Below are positions 1 through 6,501 of a DNA stretch of 10,447 bases, one piece after another. Made by a program: the position numbers and the translations under genes. A model generated the notes under the pieces. It worked only from the letters and a program-made list of their open reading frames with translations, ran no database searches and was not told the DNA's origin. This DNA is from JAVBPA01 sp031549925 (GTDB taxonomy: Bacteria > Bacillota > Clostridia > Oscillospirales > CAG-272), in contig JAVBPA010000111.1 in assembly GCA_031549925.1 (NCBI GenBank), positions 1-10,447 on the forward strand. The letters are read 5' to 3'. The stretch's first letter is position 1. Each line of letters opens with the position of its first letter.

Positions 1-1
1 G

Positions 2-430
2 AACAGACCTCAATATAATCAGAATCAGAACCAAGGTCAGCAGAACAGACCTCAATATAATCAGAATCAAAACCAAGGTCAGCAAAACAGACCTCAGGGT
101 CAGCAGAATCAAGGGCAGCAGAACAGACCCCAGTATAATCAGAATCAGAACCAAGGTCAGCAGAACAGACCTCAAGGTCAGCAAAATCAAGGACAGCAGA
201 ACAGACCCCAATATAATCAGAATCAAAACCAAGGTCAGCAAAGCAGATCTCAGGGACAACAAACTCAGGGTCAGCAGAACAGACCCCAATATAATCAAAA
301 TCAAAACCAAGGTCAGCAAAACAGGCCTCAGGGACAACAAACTCAGGGTCAGCAGAACAGACCTCAATATCAAAATCAAAACCAAGGTCAGCAAAACAGG
401 CCTCAGGGACAACAAAACCAAGAACAACAA
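2..430 (+). repeat. In-frame tandem repeat array in infB: at least 11 units alternating 42 bp and 36 bp
   Basis: Unit A is 14 codons (NRPQYNQNQNQGQQ); unit B is 12 codons (NRPQGQQNQGQQ). Order and boundaries: A 2-43, A 44-85, B 86-121, A 122-163, B 164-199, A 200-241, B 242-277 (with Ser for Asn and Pro, Thr for Asn), A 278-319, B 320-355, A 356-394 (one Asn codon missing), B 395-430 (one Gly to Glu). Each unit encodes 6 Gln. By hand count the 143 residues hold 66 Gln and 30 Asn, 11 Arg, 6 Tyr, one acidic residue and no Lys. All units are multiples of three, so gain or loss keeps the frame. The five full A units encode the same peptide and differ only at third positions. The array reaches the window edge, so its full length is unknown. 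Confidence 0.95.
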
Positions 431-2836
431 AGACCTCAAAATTATCAAAACCAAAACCAACAGTATCAGAAAAACCAAACTCAACAGAGTCAAAATACAG
501 TACCCGCAGCTGTTTCAACAGAACAAAAATCCCAGCAGCAATCAAATCAACAATCACAAAAATCTCAATTGACGCTTCAGCAGCAGGAACAACAACGCAA
601 AAATCAATCCGCACGCTTGCAGCAATTTGCACGCCCTCAGGCTCAGCCGCAAACACAAACCCAAGCCAAACAACAACCCAAAAATCCGCGTACGGATAAA
701 CCGGTTGCCCCGGTATTCGTCCCCGGTGCTTCCGCAACTCCTGAAGCTTCCATTATTATATCCGCAGAAGAACGCGCAACCAAAGGACGAGTAGTGGATA
801 CAAGGTCCTCCTCAGCCGATCTTTCGCGTTATGACGAAAAGAGCGAAACCTTAGTTCCCGAAACAATGAAAGATTTAACGGGTGAAAAACAAAAACTAAA
901 GAAACAGAATACCCGGGATTCATCACCCAAAGGACGCGACAATTCAAAGGGACGCGGTGAAACTTCATCACGCGGACGCGATATGAGAGTTGCGGGACGT
1001 GATATCGGAGCGAAAAACAAAACAAGCGATATCGAACGTCTTGCGATGGAAAAGCTCAAAAAGCAAGAGCTTGAAAAAGCACGCAAAGCTCAGCTCCAAA
1101 TACAAATACCCGACAATATCACAGTCGGTGAACTAGCTGTCCGTTTAAAAATTACTGTTTCGGAAGTTTTGAAAAAACTTATTAAAAACGGTATTATGGC
1201 GACTGTAAATCAAACGCTTGATTATGATACCGCATATTATATAGCGGATGAATTCGGAGCGGCTATCACTCGGGAAGTGGTTGTTACAATTGAAGAAAAA
1301 TTATTCAACGAAATAGAAGATATTGACACAAACATAGAAGAACGTCCGCCGGTAGTAGTCGTTATGGGACACGTTGACCACGGTAAAACTTCTCTGCTTG
1401 ATACAGTACGGCACGCTCATGTAACGCAGAATGAAGCCGGAGGAATTACACAGCATATAGGCGCTTACAGCGTTTCATATAACAATAAAAAAATCACTTT
1501 CCTTGATACCCCGGGTCACGAAGCTTTTACCGCAATGCGCGCGCGCGGAGCAAAAGCCACCGATATCGCTATCATCGTAGTTGCTGCCGACGACGGAATA
1601 ATGCCTCAAACGATAGAAGCCATAAATCACGCCAAAGAAGCCGAACTTGATATAATTGTAGCTATAAACAAAATGGATAAACCGACGGCAGATCCTGACA
1701 GAATCAAACAGGAACTGACGAAATATGAATTAGTGCCTGAAGAATGGGGCGGAGATATCATATGTGTTCCCGTTTCAGCTATTACAGGAACCGGTATTGA
1801 TGAGCTGCTTGATACTATTCTGCTTGTCGCGGAAATGAAAGAATACCGTGCGAATCCTCAAAGACGCGCCAAAGGTATTGTTATCGAAGCGAAACTCGAT
1901 AAAGGAAGAGGTCCCGTTTCTACCATCTTGATACAAAACGGTACATTAAACAACGGTGATGTTGTTATTGCGGGTACATCGGTAGGACGCATACGCGCAA
2001 TGATGAACGATAAAGGCGAAGTAATAAAGACCGCCGGACCTTCAACTCCTGTCGAAATATTCGGCCTTGACGAAGTTCCTTCCGCTGGAGATGAATTTAA
2101 CGCGGTAGAAGATGAACGTATGGCAAGAGAACTTGCGGATCAGCGCAAATCCACGGCACGCGAAGAAGAATTCAAACAAAATTCAAAAGTTAATCTGGAA
2201 GATTTGTTCGCGGCAATAACCGAAGGAATCAAAGAATTAAAAATCATCGTAAAAGCCGATGTTGCCGGGTCAGCCGAAGCCGTAAAAGCTTCCCTTGAAA
2301 AACTTTCAAACGAGGAAGTACACGTAAAAATTATACACACAGGTATAGGCGGTATAAACGAAGGCGACGTTATGTTTGCTTCCGCTTCCAACGCAATCAT
2401 AGTAGGTTTTAACGTCCGTCCGGATAAAAGCGCAATTGATTCCGCGGAACGCAATGGTGTTGACGTACGTACCTATCGGATAATATACGAATGTATAGAA
2501 GAAATCGAAGCCGCTCTTCGCGGAATGCTTGCTCCAACCTTCAAAGAAGTGATTCTAGGTCATATCGAAGTACGCCAAACCATCCATGTGCCGAATGTCG
2601 GAACAATCGCCGGTTCGTATGTGCAGGACGGAAAGGTTACACGTTCTTCGCAAATCAGGGTATTGCGTGACAGCATTGTTATTTTTGAAGATAAAATATC
2701 ATCACTGCGCCGTTTCAAAGATGATGTACGCGAAGTCGCCGCCGGATATGAATGCGGTATAGGTCTTGAAAAATTCAACGATATAAAAATCGGAGACATA
2801 TTGGAATCGTTTGAAATGGTAGAAGTCTCGAAATAA
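2..2836 (+). CDS. infB: Translation initiation factor IF-2, 5'-partial, with a long Gln/Asn-rich repetitive N-terminal extension
   Basis: IF-2 is the GTPase that delivers fMet-tRNA to the 30S subunit and promotes 50S joining. Seen: the frame is open from base 2, with 944 codons before the stop; B. subtilis IF-2 is about 716 aa and E. coli 890. Order: Gln/Asn repeat array (2-430), degenerate Gln-rich segment (431-720), charged RG-containing linker (to about 1090), IF2_N helical domain (about 1097-1256), G domain, domain II (about 1850-2130), domain 3 (about 2190-2500) and the fMet-tRNA-binding C-terminal domain (about 2540-2836). G motifs are intact: GHVDHGKT (1367-1390), DTPGH (1505-1519), NKMD (1667-1678), SA (1775-1780). 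A TTG at 569 could be taken as a start, but the same low-complexity frame runs straight through it and it has no ribosome binding site, so the real start is upstream of the window. The enzyme core looks fully functional; the N-terminus is the odd part. Confidence 0.97.
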   Translation, partial: NRPQYNQNQNQGQQNRPQYNQNQNQGQQNRPQGQQNQGQQNRPQYNQNQNQGQQNRPQGQQNQGQQNRPQYNQNQNQGQQSRSQGQQTQGQQNRPQYNQNQNQGQQNRPQGQQTQGQQNRPQYQNQNQGQQNRPQGQQNQEQQRPQNYQNQNQQYQKNQTQQSQNTVPAAVSTEQKSQQQSNQQSQKSQLTLQQQEQQRKNQSARLQQFARPQAQPQTQTQAKQQPKNPRTDKPVAPVFVPGASATPEASIIISAEERATKGRVVDTRSSSADLSRYDEKSETLVPETMKDLTGEKQKLKKQNTRDSSPKGRDNSKGRGETSSRGRDMRVAGRDIGAKNKTSDIERLAMEKLKKQELEKARKAQLQIQIPDNITVGELAVRLKITVSEVLKKLIKNGIMATVNQTLDYDTAYYIADEFGAAITREVVVTIEEKLFNEIEDIDTNIEERPPVVVVMGHVDHGKTSLLDTVRHAHVTQNEAGGITQHIGAYSVSYNNKKITFLDTPGHEAFTAMRARGAKATDIAIIVVAADDGIMPQTIEAINHAKEAELDIIVAINKMDKPTADPDRIKQELTKYELVPEEWGGDIICVPVSAITGTGIDELLDTILLVAEMKEYRANPQRRAKGIVIEAKLDKGRGPVSTILIQNGTLNNGDVVIAGTSVGRIRAMMNDKGEVIKTAGPSTPVEIFGLDEVPSAGDEFNAVEDERMARELADQRKSTAREEEFKQNSKVNLEDLFAAITEGIKELKIIVKADVAGSAEAVKASLEKLSNEEVHVKIIHTGIGGINEGDVMFASASNAIIVGFNVRPDKSAIDSAERNGVDVRTYRIIYECIEEIEAALRGMLAPTFKEVILGHIEVRQTIHVPNVGTIAGSYVQDGKVTRSSQIRVLRDSIVIFEDKISSLRRFKDDVREVAAGYECGIGLEKFNDIKIGDILESFEMVEVSK
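431..1090 (+). other. Disordered linker of IF-2: degenerate Gln-rich segment, then charged RG-containing segment
   Basis: This part of infB has no recognisable fold. From 431 to about 690 it is a decayed continuation of the repeat, rich in Gln with Asn, Ser, Thr and Lys. A Pro/Ala/Val stretch follows (about 690-760). From about 830 to 1090 it becomes highly charged, with Gly-Arg motifs (KGRD, KGRG, RGRD, AGRD) between 929 and 1000, and ends in a Lys/Glu-rich helix-like run just before the IF2_N domain. Charged, Lys/Arg/Glu-rich linkers are usual in bacterial IF-2. The Gln/Asn part is not. Confidence 0.8.
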
Positions 2837-2984
2837 TATAAATACTGCATAATAACTTTAAAATAAACCAATGGAGTTAAATAAAAACTTGGATGTTCAG
2901 CATAGGATAGGTTTTATTTGCTTTTATCAAACGGAATATTTTAAAGTTTTTTATTGCAAATACTAAAACAAATAACATAAACAA
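2837..2984. other. Intergenic region between infB and ygiQ
   Basis: 148 AT-rich bases with no convincing promoter or terminator. An 11-bp inverted repeat (2854-2864 and 2938-2948) with a 73-nt interval is present but very AT-rich. A 31-codon open frame (2871-2966) has no ribosome binding site. ygiQ must get its transcript from a promoter here that I cannot identify, or from read-through of infB. Confidence 0.5.
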
Positions 2985-4874
2985 ATGGATAATAAATTTT
3001 TACCTGTTAATAAAAAAGAAATGGATGAATACGGCTGGGATAAACCGGATTTTGTTTTCGTAACCGGAGATTCATATGTGGATCACCCAAGTTTCGGTGT
3101 CGCCATAATATCAAGATATTTAGAGAGCTTCGGTTTTAATGTGGCAATACTGGCTCAGCCTGATTACAAATCCTGCGATGCTTTCCGAGAATACGGAAGA
3201 CCCAAGCTCGGTTTTCTCGTAACATCCGGAAATTTGGATTCAATGGTGGCTCATTATACCGTATCAAAGAAAAAAAGAAGCTACGATTATTATACTCCCG
3301 GAGGGAAAATCGGCGCACGACCCGACCGTGCCGTTATAGTTTATTGCAATCGAATACGTGAATGTTACGGGGATATTCCGATTATAATCGGAGGACTTGA
3401 AGCTTCGCTTAGAAGATTCGCACATTATGATTATTGGGATGAAAAAGTGAGGAGAAGCATTTTAATAGATTCCCGGGCTGATATTTTATCATATGGGATG
3501 GGTGAAAAATCTATTTTAAAAATAGCTCAATTGCTTGAACGCGGAGTACCCGTAAAAAAAATCCGCGGAGTCAGGGGGATCGTATATACGGCTCCTATAT
3601 CTGATAAATCAAATATAAAAGAAAATTTCGTTGAAACCTATGACTATGATATAATTAAAAATGATAAAAAAGCTTACGCAAAAGCGTTTTGTATGCAATA
3701 CAACGAAATGGATTCCGTACGCGGCAATACGGTAATCGAATATTACGGGGATAGAATGTTGGTTCAAACACCTCCCGCGATTCCGCTGGAACGAGAAGAA
3801 CTTGATTATGTTTATTCCCTTCCTTACATGAGAACCTATCATCCGTCATATGAAAAATCCGGAGGTGTTCCGGCGATAGAAGAAGTTAGATTCTCGATAA
3901 CCCATAACAGAGGTTGTTTCGGAGGCTGTAACTTTTGCGCTTTGACTTTCCACGGAGGACGCGAAGTAAGATCACGCAGTATTGAATCGGTTGTTTCTGA
4001 AGCCAAAATAATTGCGGACATGCCTTCTTTTAAAGGATATATCCATGATATCGGCGGACCGACTGCCAATATGCGTCATCCCTCATGCAGCCGACAAGCG
4101 GAATTAGGTATGTGCAGGGAGAGAAAATGCTTAGTTCCAAAACCCTGTCCGCATTTGAATACCGATCACAGCGAATACGTAAAATTGCTTGAGGAAGTAC
4201 AAAAAATACCTAAAATCAAGAAGGTTTTTATACGTTCCGGAATTAGGTATGATTATATGATGTGTGATAAAAGCGGTGTTTTTTTTGAAAAATTAGTTTC
4301 AGAGCATACGAGCGGACAACTGAAAGTCGCTCCCGAGCATTGCTGCGATGAAGTGCTTTCGCTTATGGGAAAACCGGAAATATCGGTTTATAACAGATTT
4401 AAAAAACGCTTTGATGAATTTAATAAAAAATATAATCTGGAACAATATTTAGTTCCGTATTTAATGTCAAGCCATCCGGGAAGCAAATTATCTAACGCAA
4501 TCGATCTCGCTTGTTATTTGAAAGAAAGCGGTTGCCGTCCTGAGCAGGTACAGGATTTTTATCCCACTCCGGGAACAGTTTCAACGGTAATGTACTACAC
4601 CGGAATAAATCCGCTGACAGGTGAAAAGGTATATGTCGAAACAGATTACCGCGCGAAACAACTCCAGCGTATATTGCTGCAGTATTATAAACGGGAAAAT
4701 CATAATCAGATACGTGATGCCCTGCGTTCTGCCGGAAGGGAAGATTTGATAGGAAACGGACCGGATTGCCTCGTAACAAGTGATAATAATTTAATTCGTG
4801 AAAAAACAAAAAAATCCAAAAGCAATAAAAAACATCCAAAATATAATAATCAAAGTACAGGTAAATTTAAGTAG
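2985..4874 (+). CDS. ygiQ: YgiQ family (UPF0313) radical SAM protein
   Basis: A 629-aa protein of the YgiQ/UPF0313 family, iron-sulfur radical SAM proteins of unknown substrate. The order is an N-terminal YgiQ-type domain (about residues 10-280, cobalamin-binding-like layout), a radical SAM core, and a C-terminal family-specific region ending in a Lys-rich tail. The [4Fe-4S]/SAM-binding motif is C311, C315, C318 (CFGGCNFC). A second cysteine group, C368, C377, C382 and C388, ends in CPHL; it recurs in the family as I remember it and could bind an additional cluster. Length fits the family (about 600-740 aa). The ATG at 2985 agrees with the expected N-terminus, but no Shine-Dalgarno sequence is visible, only an A-rich stretch. 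It stands alone, 148 bp after infB and convergent with the Rrf2 gene. Cytosolic; function unknown. Confidence 0.93.
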   Translation: MDNKFLPVNKKEMDEYGWDKPDFVFVTGDSYVDHPSFGVAIISRYLESFGFNVAILAQPDYKSCDAFREYGRPKLGFLVTSGNLDSMVAHYTVSKKKRSYDYYTPGGKIGARPDRAVIVYCNRIRECYGDIPIIIGGLEASLRRFAHYDYWDEKVRRSILIDSRADILSYGMGEKSILKIAQLLERGVPVKKIRGVRGIVYTAPISDKSNIKENFVETYDYDIIKNDKKAYAKAFCMQYNEMDSVRGNTVIEYYGDRMLVQTPPAIPLEREELDYVYSLPYMRTYHPSYEKSGGVPAIEEVRFSITHNRGCFGGCNFCALTFHGGREVRSRSIESVVSEAKIIADMPSFKGYIHDIGGPTANMRHPSCSRQAELGMCRERKCLVPKPCPHLNTDHSEYVKLLEEVQKIPKIKKVFIRSGIRYDYMMCDKSGVFFEKLVSEHTSGQLKVAPEHCCDEVLSLMGKPEISVYNRFKKRFDEFNKKYNLEQYLVPYLMSSHPGSKLSNAIDLACYLKESGCRPEQVQDFYPTPGTVSTVMYYTGINPLTGEKVYVETDYRAKQLQRILLQYYKRENHNQIRDALRSAGREDLIGNGPDCLVTSDNNLIREKTKKSKSNKKHPKYNNQSTGKFK

Positions 4875-4930
4875 GAACAGAATTACGGTCGCTTTTGAAA
4901 AAGCTCCGCAAAACTTTTAAAATAATTCTT

Positions 4931-5338
4931 TTATTTTTCGACAGCCATATCCAAAGTAATAGCTTTTAATTTCGCCGCTATACACGCGTTTATATCATCA
5001 AAAACATGATAATAAAAACAAGATCCTATGCTCATATCAGCTCTTGTACATTCACAGTTTTCATTTAAACAGGTATTTATAACAATCGGACCGTCAACAG
5101 CTTCTACAATATCAAGCAGCGTGATATCCGCTGATGCTTTTGCCAAAGCATAACCACCGTCCATACCTTTATACGATTTTACAAGACCTGCCGTGTTCAA
5201 TTTGTTTAATATTTTCAATGTAAATCTGAGAGGAACATATATATTGTCTGATATATATGACGCATTTTTTTTCGTTTCGCTTTCCGCTAAAATATGCATT
5301 ATACGCAGTGAATAATCGATTTCACGTGTGATTTGCAT
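4931..5338 (-). CDS. Rrf2 family transcriptional regulator, cysteine-rich
   Basis: A 135-aa winged-helix regulator. It begins with the family hallmark MQITREIDYSLRIM, and the helix-turn-helix with wing spans about residues 25-65 (wing GMDGGYAL). Length matches the family. Its C-terminal half carries cysteines at 90, 95, 97, 107 and 119. Known iron-sulfur members (IscR, NsrR) use three cysteines in a C-X5-C-X5-C type pattern; here the spacing is X4, X1, X9, X11. Cluster or thiol sensing is therefore plausible, but ligands cannot be assigned by analogy. The gene lies 43 bp after the TIM-barrel gene in the same direction and is probably cotranscribed from the promoter at 6407-6435. No good Shine-Dalgarno precedes the ATG. 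The target is unknown; control of its own operon is the simplest guess. Confidence 0.92.
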   Translation of the reverse strand: MQITREIDYSLRIMHILAESETKKNASYISDNIYVPLRFTLKILNKLNTAGLVKSYKGMDGGYALAKASADITLLDIVEAVDGPIVINTCLNENCECTRADMSIGSCFYYHVFDDINACIAAKLKAITLDMAVEK

Positions 5339-5381
5339 TAATAAAACCGCTTTCTATGATAATTTATATTAATTCTGATAT

Positions 5382-6365
5382 TTATAATTTATAATATTTA
5401 TCCATATGCTCTTTATTATACATAAAGAATCCGCAGCCGTCTGCTCCGGCGCGTTCTGCCGCTGCGACAGACTCGCCGAGACGTTCGTCCTCGATTTGTA
5501 TAATAGGCATTAATTTATATTTATTGCTTTTTACCGCGGCTGTTTCCCGATAAATCTGATCAGGTTCAAACCCGATTTTTAAAAGCTCCGCAGAGTTTAC
5601 AGCTTTAGTACTGCTGTTTTCCGGCCAAATATCAAGCATTTCGCAAGCTGCTGACCATTCATGGTTTAAACAAGCCGGTCCCTGTTCATACGGATATCTG
5701 CGGTATAACATCGGGGCTAATATATCGACATCACAAACGCTTCCCTGCCCTACAAATCCTGCAAGGGATGAAGCGAATATAAATGCTCCTACGATGTATT
5801 CCTCATTATCTTTTTTTATGGAGTCATACAAATATTTAAAATATTCATTCATCGCAGTCTGACGGAAAATTTTCATAATTTTTAAACCGGAATGAAAATC
5901 ACCTTTTTTATATAAATCTCTTGCAGCTTCAAGATCAATTCCGAAATTTTCGGCTCTTTTTATACATTTCTGACAAAAACATGTATAAAAAGAATTTCTT
6001 CCTTCGGGAGAAGCAAATGACGCATAACGGGCACCGTCAGAAAAAATTCCTTTGATACCGTTTTTGCGGCTAGTTTCTAGTATTTCATTTATATGTAAAT
6101 CCCAAATATCTCTGTCGCTCGGACAACCTGAACCAAACCACAATTTTTTATTACCGTTAAAATCAACGGCTAAATGACTATCATCAAAATTCCCTTTAGC
6201 AAATGAACCGAAACATGTATATAAATCTAAATTATGTTTTGCCAAAACTTCAATTTGTTTTTCCGAAAATGAACCGGCAACTACTCCTTTGATACCCTTT
6301 TCCCGCATTTCAGACGCGAAATTTTCGATATTTTCCCCGTCCATTCCAAACATATATAAATACAT
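5382..6365 (-). CDS. Uncharacterised protein, TIM-barrel / glycoside-hydrolase-like
   Basis: 327 aa, no signal peptide or membrane segment. I cannot name the family firmly. Seen: alternating strand-helix units typical of a (beta/alpha)8 barrel; a strand ending GIFSDGARY (residues 106-114, with Asp110 in a catalytic-like position); CFCQKC (129-134) followed by GID (142-144); APMLYRRYPYEQG in the second half; and a final AGADGCGFFMY strand. The pattern of a strand ending in an acidic residue and Arg-Tyr, then CxCxxC and a Gly-Ile-Asp segment, recalls putative glycoside-hydrolase-like barrels in polysaccharide-degrading bacteria (GHL10-like); this is from memory. Enzyme activity and substrate are unknown. 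A strong ribosome binding site (GGGGAG, 7 nt before ATG) and a near-consensus promoter precede it, and an Rrf2 regulator gene follows. An alternative is a sugar-phosphate or radical-enzyme accessory barrel. Confidence 0.6.
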   Translation of the reverse strand: MYLYMFGMDGENIENFASEMREKGIKGVVAGSFSEKQIEVLAKHNLDLYTCFGSFAKGNFDDSHLAVDFNGNKKLWFGSGCPSDRDIWDLHINEILETSRKNGIKGIFSDGARYASFASPEGRNSFYTCFCQKCIKRAENFGIDLEAARDLYKKGDFHSGLKIMKIFRQTAMNEYFKYLYDSIKKDNEEYIVGAFIFASSLAGFVGQGSVCDVDILAPMLYRRYPYEQGPACLNHEWSAACEMLDIWPENSSTKAVNSAELLKIGFEPDQIYRETAAVKSNKYKLMPIIQIEDERLGESVAAAERAGADGCGFFMYNKEHMDKYYKL

Positions 6366-6372
6366 AATTTAT

Positions 6373-6378
6373 CTCCCC
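6373..6378 (-). promoter_or_regulatory. Strong Shine-Dalgarno GGGGAG of the TIM-barrel gene
   Basis: On the minus strand GGGGAG lies 7 nt before the ATG at 6365, which fixes that start. It is the clearest ribosome binding site in the window. Confidence 0.85.
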
Positions 6379-6406
6379 AAGTTATCAATTAATAATATCA
6401 TAAATC

Positions 6407-6435
6407 AATATAACATATTAAAATAACACTGTCAA
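6407..6435 (-). promoter_or_regulatory. Sigma-A type promoter with extended -10, driving the TIM-barrel and Rrf2 genes
   Basis: Minus strand: -35 TTGACA (6430-6435, perfect consensus), a 17-bp spacer, and -10 TATATT (6407-6412, 5 of 6) preceded by TG plus one base (6413-6415), an extended -10. It sits in the 120-bp gap after the terminator of the upstream operon and about 40 bp before the start codon, as expected for a primary promoter. Transcription should begin near 6400. Confidence 0.85.
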
Positions 6436-6471
6436 CAATATTATATTTTAAGTTTTTATTACAAATAAACA

Positions 6472-6501
6472 AAAAAGGAATCATACTACGGATTCCTTTT
6501 T
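6472..6501 (-). terminator. Intrinsic terminator ending the ABC/ThrE/phospholipase-like operon; last stop codon lies in its loop
   Basis: A perfect 11-bp inverted repeat, AAAAAGGAATC (6472-6482) and GATTCCTTTTT (6491-6501), flanks an 8-nt loop (6483-6490). Read on the minus strand, the stem is followed by a T-rich tract (TTTTTTGTTTATTT). The A-tract on the other side would also give a T-run on the plus strand, so it may work in both directions. The TAG stop of the phospholipase-like gene (6486-6488) is inside the loop. Confidence 0.9.

Noticed and set aside
2..430. CRISPR array or non-coding satellite
   Set aside because: Units are contiguous without unique spacers, all are multiples of three, and differences between the full A units are synonymous within an open frame joined to IF-2.
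569..571. TTG as the start codon of IF-2
   Set aside because: The frame continues open upstream to base 2 with the same Gln-rich sequence, and no ribosome binding site precedes the TTG.
756..1086. Antisense open frames within infB
   Set aside because: They lie opposite a conserved coding region, have no ribosome binding sites and encode nothing recognisable.
2854..2948. 11-bp inverted repeat (2854-2864 with 2938-2948) as an infB terminator
   Set aside because: Only two G-C pairs, a 73-nt loop and a core (TTTAAA) that is itself palindromic; likely chance in AT-rich DNA.
2871..2966. 31-codon open frame between infB and ygiQ
   Set aside because: No ribosome binding site, no recognisable features, and such short frames are common by chance in AT-rich gaps.
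4879..4930. Possible terminator between the convergent ygiQ and Rrf2 genes
   Set aside because: A 7-bp AT-rich outer pairing (4879-4885 with 4923-4929) and a small inner hairpin at 4891-4904 precede a T-rich tract, but both stems are weak; not strong enough to call.
5378..5403. AT-rich direct and imperfect inverted repeats before the Rrf2 gene as an operator
   Set aside because: The symmetry is poor, it overlaps the end of the preceding coding region, and AT-only repeats are expected by chance here.
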